A stretch of 64,000 nt of DNA from assembly GCA_963800705.1 (NCBI GenBank), contig CAWDBV010000002.1, forward strand, positions 620,001-684,000. The letters run 5' to 3'. This DNA comes from CAWDBV01 sp963800705 (GTDB taxonomy: Bacteria; Actinomycetota; Thermoleophilia; Solirubrobacterales; 70-9). Under the pieces are notes generated by a model, which saw only the letters and a list, made by a program, of their open reading frames with translations, searched no databases and had not been told where the DNA came from. The stretch's first letter is position 1. Every line of letters begins with the position of its first letter. Positions 17,907 to 26,687 of this stretch are shown in pieces. The position numbers and the translations under genes are program-made.

Positions 17907-18571
17907 ATGCCTAGCCGGGGGCCGAGCAAGGGGCCGACAGGGGCCGACCACGGGCTGGCCGGCGACGCTGCGCGCCGGCCGGGTCGGCCTGCGACCGATC
18001 ACCCGCCAAGACCGCACGGCCTGGCTCGAGGTCCGCTCGCGCAACGCGGCCTGGCTGGCCCCGTGGGAGGCGACCCCCCCGCGCGACAACGGTCGGGCCC
18101 TGATGCTTCCACCAGATGGTTCGGTCGCTGCGGCGCCAGGCTCGCCGGGGCTTGATGCTGCCCTTCGTCGTCACCCACGACGAGCAGCTTGTTGGTCAGG
18201 TCACCGTCGGCGGCATCACGTGGGGGTCGCTGTCCCCGGCCACGTCGGCTACTGGGTCGACCAGCGGGTCGCCGGCCGAGGCGTCATGCCGACCGCGGTC
18301 GCCCTGGCCGCGGACCACTGCTTCGGCACTGTGGGGCTGCATCGCCTCGAGGTCGAACATCCGGCCGGAGAACGCGGCGTCGCTGCGGGTGGTCGAGAAG
18401 CTCGACTTCCGCGAGGAGGGCACCCGGGCCGCGTTCCTGCACATCGCCGGCGCCTGGCGTGACCACCGGTCCTTCGCCCTCACGGCGGAGGAGGTCCCGG
18501 ACGGCCTGCTGGCCCGTTGGCAGGTGGCCCAGCAGCGCCGAATCACATGGTCACATCAGCCACAGGACTGA
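17907..18571 (+). pseudogene. rimJ: GNAT acetyltransferase RimJ-like, frame broken about three times
   Basis: Pieces of one GNAT N-acetyltransferase appear in three frames. They are WPATLRAGRVGLRPITRQD and WLAPWEATPPRDNGRAL (17,955-18,105), LPFVVTHDEQLVGQVTVGGI (to 18,225), GYWVDQRVAGRGVMPTAVAL and FGTVGLHRLEVE (to 18,357), and NIRPENAASLRVVEKLDFRE to the stop at 18571. All acetyl-CoA-binding elements are there, so restoring a few bases near 17,950, 18,105, 18,230 and 18,358 gives a full-length protein of about 220 aa. Its place between mogA and sepX is standard for actinobacteria. Sequencing error is more likely than true decay. Confidence 0.75.
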
Positions 18572-18627
18572 TCGTGCGACACACCGGCCACGCTGGCCGT
18601 GACGCGGAGTCGCCCTACCGTGACCGG

Positions 18628-19527
18628 GTGGGGAGCGGGATCATCTACGCGGTCATCATCGTGATGTGGGCTGCGTACTTCATCCCCCGCTGGCTGCGCA
18701 GGCACGAGGAGCTCCCGAGACGAGGTCGGTCGAGAAGTTCGACCAGGCGATGCGGATCCTCTCGCGCCGCGAGGCCACCCCGGACCGGCGCTAGGTGGTC
18801 ATGCCGCCCAGGCCGGCGGCCCCGCGCGCGACCCTGCCGGCCCGGACGCCGCTGCCCGCCCAGCGCAGCGCGTCCGTCCGGCCGCGCCGGGCAAGCAGAG
18901 TGCCGTCCGCCGACGTCGGGTGCTCGCCGGGCTGCTGCTCTCGACGTTCGTCGCGACGGTGCTCGCCCCGCTGACGGCGGTGCCCTGGTGGGCGCCGCTG
19001 ACGATGCTGGTCCTCACGCTCGCCGACATCGCGCACCTGCGCGCCCAGGTCCGCAGCAGCCGTGAGGTCACCCGGTCCAGGGAGGCCGTCCGCGCAGCAT
19101 GCTCCTCGCGCCTGCTGCGCTTCGACTCTCTCGACAGGCTATGTCGGTACGCCGGGAGCTGGCCGAGGACGCGCGCCGCCGAGGACGCCCGCGGGCCGCC
19201 GCGGAGGAGGCCGCGACGAAAGGGCCGCGCCAGGAGGAGCGGAGCGTCGCCGACGAGGCGGCCGGTGGGACCCCGCCCGGTGCCGCTGCCCACCTACGTG
19301 AGAAGCCGGTCGCGCCCGGACGCACCCGATCGACCTGACCAAGCCCGGAGCCTGGACCGAGGCGCAGCCCGCAATCCCCGCAGCGCGACGCACGCCGTCC
19401 GCCCCGGCCGCCAACGGTGGAGCCGACCGCGGCGCCACGCTCCGGGATGTCGGCGCTTGTCGACGACGCCGACTCGGCCGAGGAGCAGCTCGGAGCCATC
19501 ATCGAGCGCCGCGCGGTGAACGACTGA
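18628..19527 (+). pseudogene. sepX: SepX/GlpR-like division membrane protein, frame broken several times
   Basis: Starts at GTG 18628 with SGIIYAVIIVMWAAYFIPRW, the N-terminal membrane helix typical of actinobacterial SepX/GlpR, then WLRRHEELP. In other frames follow SVEKFDQAMRILSRREATPD, a double membrane segment (LAGLLLSTFVATVLAPL, WWAPLTMLVLTLADIAHL), and the C-terminus SALVDDADSAEEQLGAII ending at 19527. At least four indels (about 18,715, 18,790, 18,900 and 19,280-19,450) are needed to join them. SepX/GlpR works with Glp and FtsZ at the septum. The ordered remains suggest an intact gene obscured by base-calling errors. Confidence 0.75.
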
Positions 19528-19576
19528 CCGGCACCCCCCCCCCAGCCGCCCTTGATAACCTCGTACGTCTCATCAG

Positions 19577-19649
19577 GGGGCTGTAGCGCAGCTGGTAGCG
19601 CACCTCGTTCGCAACGAGGGGGTCAGGGGTTCGAGTCCCCTCAGCTCCA
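19577..19649 (+). tRNA. tRNA-Ala (anticodon CGC)
   Basis: Full cloverleaf of 73 nt. The 7-bp acceptor stem (GGGGCTG with CAGCTCC) contains the G3:U70 pair that defines alanine; D-arm GCGC...GCGC; anticodon stem CCTCG/CGAGG with loop TTCGCAA, giving CGC; T-loop TTCGAGT on stem GGGG/CCCC. The discriminator is A; CCA is not encoded. The downstream DNA is mobile-element debris, consistent with tRNA 3' ends being integration sites. Confidence 0.95.
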
Positions 19650-20347
19650 CCCAGGTAGAGCCCTATTAGGGCCGAGAAGATCAACAAGAACGGTGAGTAC
19701 AGCAGCAAAGTACGGCGCCTCAGCGCCGTCCGGGTCTCCGCGGAGCTGACCTCGCTGTGGACGTTCATCGTCATCGCTTCACGTGGGAGGAAAGCGCGCA
19801 ACAGCACCTAGCCTTCTCCGACGAGGTCCAGCGCGGGTTCCGAACCGGCAGTGACTCGTCGCTGGCCGCGGTTCACCCTGCGGGTGTCATTGCCGGGCGC
19901 CGGCACGCAGGGGCTGCGATGTTGGCCGGGCACGGCTACGGCGCATCTTGTCGCCGGCAACAAATGATCGCGCGTCACGCCACTCCGACGATGTCGTCAG
20001 GTGCCAATCGCTGGCTCGAAAGCCGCAAAACGACGGTCTCCCTTCGGCCGACCGGATGGCAACACACCGAGCAGATCCGGCAGCAAGGATGGCTCTGCTG
20101 CACTCGACCGGTGATCCGGTGGGTGGAGCGTGCGGGTGAGCGTCCTGGTCGGGTCTGACTCGATGTTTCCGGCTGACGCCTTCGGGCTGTCTTGATAATG
20201 ATCCGTCGGCCCGGCCTGGTCGCTCACCCGACACCGACCGGACGGGCGGAGTGACCTACTAGGAGCCTGCCGCACAGGCCCGTTGCTGTCTTGTCCGCCG
20301 TCCCGGTCGGCGCGGTGTCAACCGCCCGGCGAAAGGTGGAGGTTGGC
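19650..20347. other. Gene-poor stretch after tRNA-Ala; left flank of IS110 element
   Basis: No convincing gene. The first 150 bp and the stretch to about 20,150 have weak open frames without recognisable motifs. The last about 190 bp, directly before the IS110-type transposase start, correspond to the non-coding left end of such elements. In IS621 and relatives this end encodes the bridge RNA that guides insertion. Short complementary GC-rich stretches are visible here, but no model was fitted, so this is only a candidate. Confidence 0.35.
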
Positions 20348-21386
20348 ATGGACACGATGGCAAGGATCACCGGCGGTGTCGATACGCATCTCGATGTGCG
20401 TGTCGCCGCCGCTCTCGACGCCGTCGGCGGGGTGCTGGGAACGGCGTCGTTCCCGACCACGACCGCGGGCTACCGCCAACTACTCAGTGGCTGCCCGTTC
20501 GGTCAGGTGCGCTGGTCGGGTGGAAGGGACCGGCAGCTACGGAGCCGGGCTGTACCCGGTCACCTGCACTACCGCCGGGTCGAGGTGGTCGAGGTCGACC
20601 GGGGCAACCGGCAAGACCCGGCGGCAAGACCGGAAAGTCCGACACGCTCGACGCGGTCGCCGCCGGCACGGGCCGTGCTCGCCGGGACCGCGAACGGCGC
20701 GGCCAAGACCCGTAACGGAAACGTCGAGTCATAAGGGTGTTCCGCGGGTCGCACGGTCAGCGCCAACAAGGCCCGCACCCAGGCGATCAACCAGCTCCAC
20801 AGCCTGGTCTGCACCGCACCTGACGAGCTACGCGACAAGCTCCGGCAGCCGTCCACCGTCGAGCTGGTCCCGGCATGCGCCGCCCTGCGCCGGCCGGCCA
20901 CTAACGATGTCGGGGCGGTCACCAAGAGGACGCTGCGGCGGTTGGCCCGGCGAGTGCGCCACCTCGACGAGGAGATCGCCGACCTGCAGGCGCTGATCGA
21001 CCCCTGGTGCGGACGACGGCGCCCGAGCTTCGTGGCCCGCACGGCGTCGGCCCCGACACCGCAGCCGCGCTGCTCATCGCCGCCGGCGACAACCCCGAGC
21101 CGGCTGCGCAGTGAAGCTACCTTCGCCCGGCTCTGCGGGGCCGCACCGATCCCGGCGCACCAGCGGCAAGATCCAGCACCGTCACCGGCTGCACCGCGGC
21201 GGCGACCGGCAAGCCAACGCGGCCCTCTGGCGCATCGCCCTGACCCGGATGTCCAGCGACCCAGACACCCGCGACTACGTCACACGACGAACCAACGAAG
21301 GCCTGTCCAAACGCGAAGTCATGCGATGCCTCAAGCGCTACATCGCCCGCGAGCTCTACCCCTACCTCCCAGCAAATGCGGCTTGA
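20348..21386 (+). mobile_element. IS110-family transposase, broken by several frameshifts
   Basis: Starts at ATG 20348 with MARITGGVDTHLDVRVAAAL, the N-terminal DEDD-type catalytic domain. Further fragments in other frames are EGTGSYGAGL, VEVVEVDRGNRQ, LAGTANGAAKTRNGNVE, NKARTQAINQLHSLV, RVRHLDEEIADLQALID, and the C-terminal Transposase_20 part (RSEATFARLCGAAPI, HRLHRGGDRQANAALW, REVMRCLKRYIARELYPYL) ending at 21386. At least four frame changes are needed. IS110 elements lack terminal inverted repeats, so the exact ends cannot be set. Either a dead copy or an intact one misread. Confidence 0.85.
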
Positions 21387-21413
21387 CGGCCCTAGGAGCA
21401 TCATTTTGCGCGG

Positions 21414-22125
21414 ATGAGCATGGCCGGGGTATTGCGGAGACTGGACCGAGTTCTGCCTGCACGAGCGGGGTGGCTCGCCGAGTCGTGGCGGGATCCGGTG
21501 TCTGAGGCTGACCTACGCGACATGCGGAAAACGAGCTTGGGCCCTTCGCTGTGCCACCAGAGCTGGAGGCATTCCTGCGATGGCACGACGGCCAAGCGGA
21601 AACGACGTGGTGGCCCGCGCTTCTCGGGCACCTTCCGCTCGACCCGTCCGCCCGCATGGCTCAGCAGTATCGCGAATGCCACGAACTCTGGCTGGTGGCA
21701 GATGACGGTTCACCGTTCCTGCCGACTTTGCTGCCGCTGACCTGGCACGGCTGGGGGCTCACCTGCCTTGAGGTGGACCCCGCTATTGCGTCCAGGGCTG
21801 TGGTAAACGCTGACCTCGACAATCCTGACTATCGAATCGATTATCCGTCATTGGAAGCGCTCCTCAATGTTGTGGCGGACCTAGCCGAGGCGGACCTGCT
21901 CGGCGAGCCCATCACCGAGCCGTGGACGCCCTTCTACCGGGCGGCGACCCCCATCGTGAACGCCTGTGTCAGACGCCATGCCGACCGGGCCTGGGATACG
22001 CCGACATCGACTGGTCGGAGCCCAGCCACGGCGATGGGCGTCAACCTCCGGCCCCGAGCTTCTACAAGATCTTGTCCGACGGCTGGCCGGATCACTGGAA
22101 GCGTCACGCCGTGCATCGGGACTGA
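21414..22125 (+). pseudogene. SMI1/KNR4 (SUKH)-type immunity protein, two frameshifts
   Basis: One SUKH-like protein in three frames: VLRRLDRVLPARAGWLAESW with VSEADLRDMRKTSLGP (to about 21,535); PPELEAFLRWHDGQAETTWW through to AATPIVNAC (21,551-21,965); and GYADIDWSEPSHGDG with SFYKILSDGWPDHWKRHAV (about 21,990-22,125). The LPxEL-x5-HDG pattern is characteristic of the superfamily, which includes immunity proteins against polymorphic and contact-dependent toxins. No toxin gene remains beside it. It lies after the IS110 debris near tRNA-Ala, which fits an accessory island. Confidence 0.6.
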
Positions 22126-22440
22126 GGACTGATGCGCGCATACGTGCCGCTGTGCGACGGTCTACGTCGTCTCGACATTGAGCGGTAGCGCCAGTTCCGC
22201 TACACCCGCCAGCGGTCAGAAGACCGATCATCAATGTGTTGCCCGGGCCGAACCCTGGCTGGGCGTGCCGATCCTCGGTGTGGACAACGGCTGCCGCTTG
22301 CGCTGGCCGTTGCCAGTTGCCCCCGGTCGGATCGCCGGGAAGGTGTTGATCCAGTAGGCATTGGACCTGCCGCTGCTGTTGCCCGCCGACGGTGGTTCGT
22401 CCTCGCGCCGCGTGCTCAAGCGCCACGGATCCGCTCAGCC
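22126..22440. other. Non-coding stretch leading to the genome junction
   Basis: No gene is supported on either strand; open frames here lack motifs. The change from actinobacterial to myxobacterial content happens at its right end. A BamHI-type hexamer GGATCC occurs at 22427-22432, a few bases before the first recognisable residues of the truncated methyltransferase; such sites are frequent, so it is noted without weight. Confidence 0.4.
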
Positions 22441-22671
22441 TTTCGCTTCCCGCCCATGCCCACGGTGATGTTCCTCTACAATCCCTTCGGGGCGCCGGTG
22501 ATGGGGCAGGTGATCGGGAACCTCGTCGCTTCGCTGCGACAGTGGCCCCGTCCCTGCTTCGTGCTCTACCGGAACCCCACCTGCGCGGGGCTGTTCAACC
22601 GGGACCCCAGCTTCCGGATCGTCGAGGCCAACCCCGATTACGCGGTGTATGCCGCAGTCCCCGGACACTGA
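22441..22671 (+). CDS. C-terminal fragment of a class I methyltransferase-like protein
   Basis: The frame codes FRFPPMPTVMFLYNPFGAPV followed by a helix, then RPCFVLYRNPTCAGLF and a stop at 22671. The pattern vvFLYNPFg...vlYrNP is the last third of a class I SAM-dependent methyltransferase family common in deltaproteobacteria. Roughly the first 120-150 residues, including the SAM-binding motif I, are absent, and the upstream in-frame sequence is unrelated. The truncation point coincides with the change of genome type. Confidence 0.55.
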   Translation, partial: FRFPPMPTVMFLYNPFGAPVMGQVIGNLVASLRQWPRPCFVLYRNPTCAGLFNRDPSFRIVEANPDYAVYAAVPGH

Positions 22672-22706
22672 GGGCCGGTGCGGCGCCTGCGTGGTAGATC
22701 GAAGAG

Positions 22707-23549
22707 GTGATCCGCGCCAGCTGTCTGTGCGGGTCGGTCGCCTGGTCGGTGCCTGGCCCGCTGCCGCCGATGTATCACTGCCATTGCTCGCGCTGCCGCA
22801 AGGCGCACGGGGCCGCGTTTGCCACCTACGTCGACGCGCCGCTGGCGGCGGTCACCGTCGTGGGGCAGGAGGCGATCGCGGCCTGGCCGCCGGGGGTCGA
22901 GGGCGGCCGGCGCTTTTGCCGGATCTGCGGCTCGGTCGTGCCCTACGCCCACCGAGACACGCTGTTCCTGCCGGCGGGCAACTTCGAGGAAGATCCGGGC
23001 ACGCGGCCGGCGCGACACATCTTCGCCGCCTCTCGCGCCCCCTGGTACCAGATCCGCGATGGTCTCCCGCAGTCCGACGCCTACGCCCCCGGACAGAACG
23101 CCACCCCCGAGCCCGATCCGACGCCCGTCGATCGCCCCGCTCGACCCGGCGGCGCCTGTCTTTGCGGGGCGGTCACCTACGTTTTGGACGGGCCGCCCAT
23201 CAAGCGGCGGTATTGCCATTGCGGCCGCTGCCGCAAGTCCCTCTCGGCCGCCCACGCCGCCAACCTGAGGACCTCGGCGGACGCCGTCCGCTTCGTGCGA
23301 GGCGAGGAGCGGCTGACCCGCTACCACCTGCCCGAGGCGCGCTTCTTCACCACCGTCTTCTGCGAGAGGTGCGGCTCGCCCATGCCCAGGGTCGACCGCG
23401 ACCGCGGCATCGCCCTGGTCCCCCTCGGCACCTTCGACGACGACCCGGGCGTCCCGCCGCTGGGCCACATCTTCGTCGGCTCCAAGGCCCCCTGGTTCGA
23501 CATCGCCGACGACCTCCCCCAGTACCAGGAATATCCCCCGGGCGGTTAG
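22707..23549 (+). CDS. Tandem GFA-domain protein
   Basis: Predicted 280 aa from GTG 22707, made of two glutathione-dependent formaldehyde-activating (GFA/CENP-V) type zinc domains. Copy 1 (about 3-115) has CLCGSV, CHCSRCR and CRICGSV; copy 2 (about 145-275) has CLCGAV, CHCGRCR and CERCGSP. All zinc-ligand Cys are present in both. Most family members have a single domain; substrates are generally unknown despite the name. It directly follows the truncated methyltransferase. Confidence 0.85.
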   Translation: MIRASCLCGSVAWSVPGPLPPMYHCHCSRCRKAHGAAFATYVDAPLAAVTVVGQEAIAAWPPGVEGGRRFCRICGSVVPYAHRDTLFLPAGNFEEDPGTRPARHIFAASRAPWYQIRDGLPQSDAYAPGQNATPEPDPTPVDRPARPGGACLCGAVTYVLDGPPIKRRYCHCGRCRKSLSAAHAANLRTSADAVRFVRGEERLTRYHLPEARFFTTVFCERCGSPMPRVDRDRGIALVPLGTFDDDPGVPPLGHIFVGSKAPWFDIADDLPQYQEYPPGG

Positions 23550-23650
23550 CGGCGCTCGAGCGCGAGCCCGCGGATGGCTGAGACCGGCGTCGCCAACGCT
23601 TCCCCGCTGATCTATCTGTCGCGAGCCGGCCTGTTGGAGAGGCTCTCCTG

Positions 23651-24457
23651 TCAGCTGTCTCGCTTGCGCGGTTGAGACGACGAAGATCCATCGGCCGAGG
23701 CCCAGAGCTCCTCGGTCCTCCATGACTTTTGTTGCCGAGATTTTTCGCCGCTTTTTATGAGATCCACCTCGTCGATTCTGGCCTTTTCATGAAATATCGA
23801 GGGACTGGGTGCGCGCAAATCCCGCACGATCCTTCCCGATGCGGTCAGCACGGTGTCCATGCGATGGACGATTTGCCCACCCTTTCGAATCCGCGGAACG
23901 TGAGGCTCGGCTGGACGGCCGTCCGAGGTGAAGTGGATGTCAATCGTGTCGCCGTCCATGGACACCAACTCGAAGCAGGTCGTGGCGAGGAACGATCCGT
24001 TGTAATCGACCAAAGACGTCGTTTGCCATCGAGCGCCGACGCCCACGGGCGTCACTGGAAGGCTCATTCCCATGGCTCTTCCGAGCATCCTGGTCAGCGT
24101 CTTGAACGGCGGCCCTGTTTCTACTTCACCCGTGAGCGCCAACCGAACTTCCCTCTTGAACCCGAGGAAGCTTTCGGTGAGCAGATTCCTCATCTGGTTG
24201 GCGCTGTCTGTCGACACCTCCTGGGCGTTCCCGACGTCGACGGAGCGCACGTCCAGATCCAAAACGGCCTCCTTCTCGCCGACCCCCACGACACGCAACT
24301 TGATTCCCATCATGGCCATGGTCCAAGGAGGATCGAGGACGGAGAAGCCCACCTGATGGCGAAGCACCATGAAGCCCTCCTGAGCCGGGCGAGGACGGAT
24401 TTCGAGGACACGCAAGGGCGGCCTTCCTGCATCCAGAATGGGATCCTCGAGCGTCAC
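23651..24457 (-). CDS. Hypothetical protein resembling DUF6263
   Basis: Predicted 268 aa from GTG 24457, just after an in-frame TAG. The segment MGMSLPVTPVGVGARWQTT followed by alternating beta strands (FELVSMDGDTIDIHFTSD) resembles the DUF6263-type fold, usually exported. No signal peptide is visible at this start, so the N-terminus may be truncated or shifted. Base composition looks clearly less GC-rich than neighbouring genes and the tail is Ser/Lys-rich, which suggests acquired DNA. Function unknown. Confidence 0.5.
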   Translation of the reverse strand: MTLEDPILDAGRPPLRVLEIRPRPAQEGFMVLRHQVGFSVLDPPWTMAMMGIKLRVVGVGEKEAVLDLDVRSVDVGNAQEVSTDSANQMRNLLTESFLGFKREVRLALTGEVETGPPFKTLTRMLGRAMGMSLPVTPVGVGARWQTTSLVDYNGSFLATTCFELVSMDGDTIDIHFTSDGRPAEPHVPRIRKGGQIVHRMDTVLTASGRIVRDLRAPSPSIFHEKARIDEVDLIKSGEKSRQQKSWRTEELWASADGSSSSQPRKRDS

Positions 24458-24527
24458 GACGCGCTATCTCCGAATGTGACGGGCCCTCATTCGTCGACAG
24501 GTTCCCGCCCTGGTTCGCTCCCAAATC

Positions 24528-24694
24528 CTACTTGCATTCACCACCCTCGCCGCCTCCGCCTCCTACGTATTTTTCGGCGTCCGCCTTTTCCTTCCGAAGC
24601 TTTTCCAGTTCTTCCGCCAATTCCTTCGCTCCTTCTGCGCGCCATCCTCGTAATATCGTCGCAGCATTTCCGCGCGGTAGCGTGCCCCGTTCAT
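24528..24694 (-). CDS. Small Lys/Glu-rich protein, probably one frameshift
   Basis: From ATG 24694 the reading MNGARYRAEMLRRYYEDGA can be joined, with one indel near 24,630, to KELAEELEKLRKEKADAEKY and a Gly-rich end at 24528. The central part would be a short coiled coil. Either frame alone gives an odd protein, so the joined version is preferred. It lies between a tRNA-like fragment and the DUF6263-like gene. No function can be assigned. Confidence 0.3.
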
Positions 24695-24710
24695 CTAATC
24701 GGACTAACTT

Positions 24711-24755
24711 GTGAGCGGCGGGACTCGAACCCACTACCCCCGGCTTCGGAGGAGA
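24711..24755 (-). tRNA. tRNA-like 3' half (partial, non-functional)
   Basis: On the minus strand an anticodon-arm-like CTCCGAA loop region is followed by a perfect T-arm: stem GTGGG/CCCGC around TTCGAGT (24718-24734), then a short acceptor-like end. No D-arm or 5' acceptor strand can be found upstream, so it is not a working tRNA. Such 3' pieces are left when integrative elements insert into or excise from tRNA genes. It borders the AT-richer islet to its left. Confidence 0.4.
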
Positions 24756-24796
24756 GGGGAGGGTGTGGTGAAGGCGTGGGGAACTGGGACCGGCGG

Positions 24797-26626
24797 TCAC
24801 CGGCAGCGAGGCCGGCGGCGTCCGACGAGCGCGATCGCCAGCATCAGAAGCAGCCCTGCCGCAGGACCGGGGGCCTCGGCAGAGGGGTTGGCGACGCCGC
24901 ACCCTGCTTCGATGGGAGCGGTCGGGGTGACTGCGGGACCAGCGACCACGCCTCCAGCACCGCCGGACCCCTCGCCGCTGCCACCAGAACCGTCGAGACC
25001 GTTCGGGTCGGTGCCGGGAGCGCCCGAGTCAGCCGTGCTGCTGGTTCCGGGGTTTCCCTCTCCCGGATCTTCGCCGCCGGCGGCATCCGTCGCGCTGGCA
25101 TCGACAGCTCCGCCCGTGGCGCCCATGTCCACGCCGCCGTCGGTGGCCGCCGCCTGCGCGTGTGATCTCGCCGGAGATTCCGTAGTACCCGAGCGACGAG
25201 TAGCTGGAGAAGCCGGACTGGGGCGTCCCCTCCGCGCCTCCCTTGATGACGAGCTCGTATTCGCCGGCAGGCAGCATGACGTCCAGCTTGGCGGTGCGCG
25301 CGACCATGTCGTTACCCTTCGCCAGCACCATTCCGTCCGCATTCTGGATCTGCGCCTCGACGTCCAGGTAGCCCCCGCCGACGTACTCGGTGCGATCGAT
25401 GGTCAGCACGGCGCGCCCGCCGCCCTCTCCGACCGCGAACGTGAAGGTGTCGGAGTCCGTGTTGTGGGCGATCTGCCCGAAGTTGTCCGCGGCCGAGACG
25501 CCTGATCCGTTCTTGACGATCAGCGGCTGGCTGGTCGGGATGTCATCCGCCCTGAAAGGCAGGTTCCTGCTGATGATCATCAGGTCGTCTTGCTTGTTGT
25601 TGGCGCTGGCGTATTCGCCCTTGCTCCATTGAAACAGGGCCCGCGTCCCCCAGCTGGCCTTGGGGTTGTTCGCGCCCATGATGGGGCACCAGCGGAAGCT
25701 GGGCAGCCCGCTGAAGTACTGGCTGCCGCCCGTGGTGCCGTCGTGCCGCAGGCCCAGGAGGTGCCCGAGCTCGTGGGTGGTGGTAGCCCCCTGATGGTAG
25801 CCGTTGCCCTTGTTGTAGATGTTGCAGCACCTCGTGGTCCCGAAAGCGTTGAGTCCGCAGCTCGAACGCCCGCTCTCGGGTCGCGAGCAGGCTTTGCCCC
25901 GATCTCGCATCGGGGTGGCTTCGTACACCGCGGCGTCGGTCGTCACGTTGACCTCGAAGGCGGAGAACGAGGCGGCGACGATCTGCCAGGCGCGCCAGAG
26001 CTGGGCCTTGTCCAGCGGCAAGGGCGCGACGTCCACGAAGAGCACCTTGGTCGCCCCTGGTCGGCTCTGGAGCTTGTTCGTGTCCGAGCGTGCCGTCGTA
26101 GTCGCCGATGTGGGGGGGGCCGTCGACCAGACGCAGCGGCGGCGATCCGTGCTCGTCTCCGCTTCCTCGTCGTCGAAGGTCTCGGCGTCGGACTCGCACA
26201 CGGGGAAGATCTTCGTCACCGGCACCTTCTCGACCAGAACGCGACCGTCGAGGGAGGTGGTGTATTCGTAGGCGACGTTCCGGTCGTGGCAGCACGAGCC
26301 AGCCGTAGATGTCGGTGCCGTCGCCTTTCAGGATGAACGAAGAGCTGCCCGACTCCAGCGCGGTCCCGGTGGCGGACAGGTATGCGCCCGAGAAGTGAAA
26401 GTCGTCGGCCACGACGTCGATGCGCTCGCCGTATCGGTCGGAACGCAAACTGCGAGCTCGCCCCCATGCGGGTCTGGATGGCGTCGCCGAGGACGGCGCT
26501 GGTCGAGCCCACGAGTCGAAAGGAGGACGTCTGCGGCTCCGCCCGCGAATCGGAGGCTCCATTGTCGGAGCAACCAAGCTGGAGAAGGGCGAACGCTGCA
26601 ACGATCAGTGCATGTTTTGATTTCAT
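24797..26626 (-). CDS. Zincin metalloprotease lipoprotein with MYXO-CTERM-like tail (frameshifted)
   Basis: One gene in several frames. From ATG 26626 there is a lipoprotein signal (LLQLGCSDNG). Next comes a domain continuing through ERIDVVADDFHFSGAYLSAT, then a catalytic domain with the zinc site THELGHLLGLRHDG and Cys-rich surroundings (SRPESGRSSCGLNAF, TRCCNIYNK). After that a beta-sandwich (VNVTT, TFTFAVGEGGG, AGEYELVIKGG), a Gly/Asp/Ser-rich linker and a C-terminal Cys, hydrophobic helix and Arg cluster (AAGLLLMLAIALVGRRRP). Shifts lie near 26,450, 26,280 and 25,155. A protease carrying both a lipobox and a C-terminal sorting-type tail is unusual. Confidence 0.75.
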
Positions 26627-26687
26627 GGGCTCCACCTCGGTACGCGGTCCTTTTCCTGGCGCGCGCAGCTCGGGTAAGATCTCGAGC

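Noticed and set aside
19068..19807. Minus-strand small genes across tRNA-Ala
   Set aside because: They contain the peptide that results from reading a tRNA gene backwards (GTRTPDPLVANEVR), a well-known annotation artefact.
19757..20158. Open frame of 133 codons after tRNA-Ala
   Set aside because: Starts inside the tRNA-proximal flank, has no ribosome-binding site and no recognisable motif; atypical composition for the host.
22427..22432. BamHI/Sau3AI site as proof of a cloning or ligation chimera
   Set aside because: GGATCC and GATC are common; position near the junction is suggestive only. No vector or adapter sequence is visible.
24711..24755. Complete tRNA-Arg (CCG)
   Set aside because: No D-arm and no 5' acceptor strand can be paired upstream; only the T-arm and an anticodon-like loop remain.
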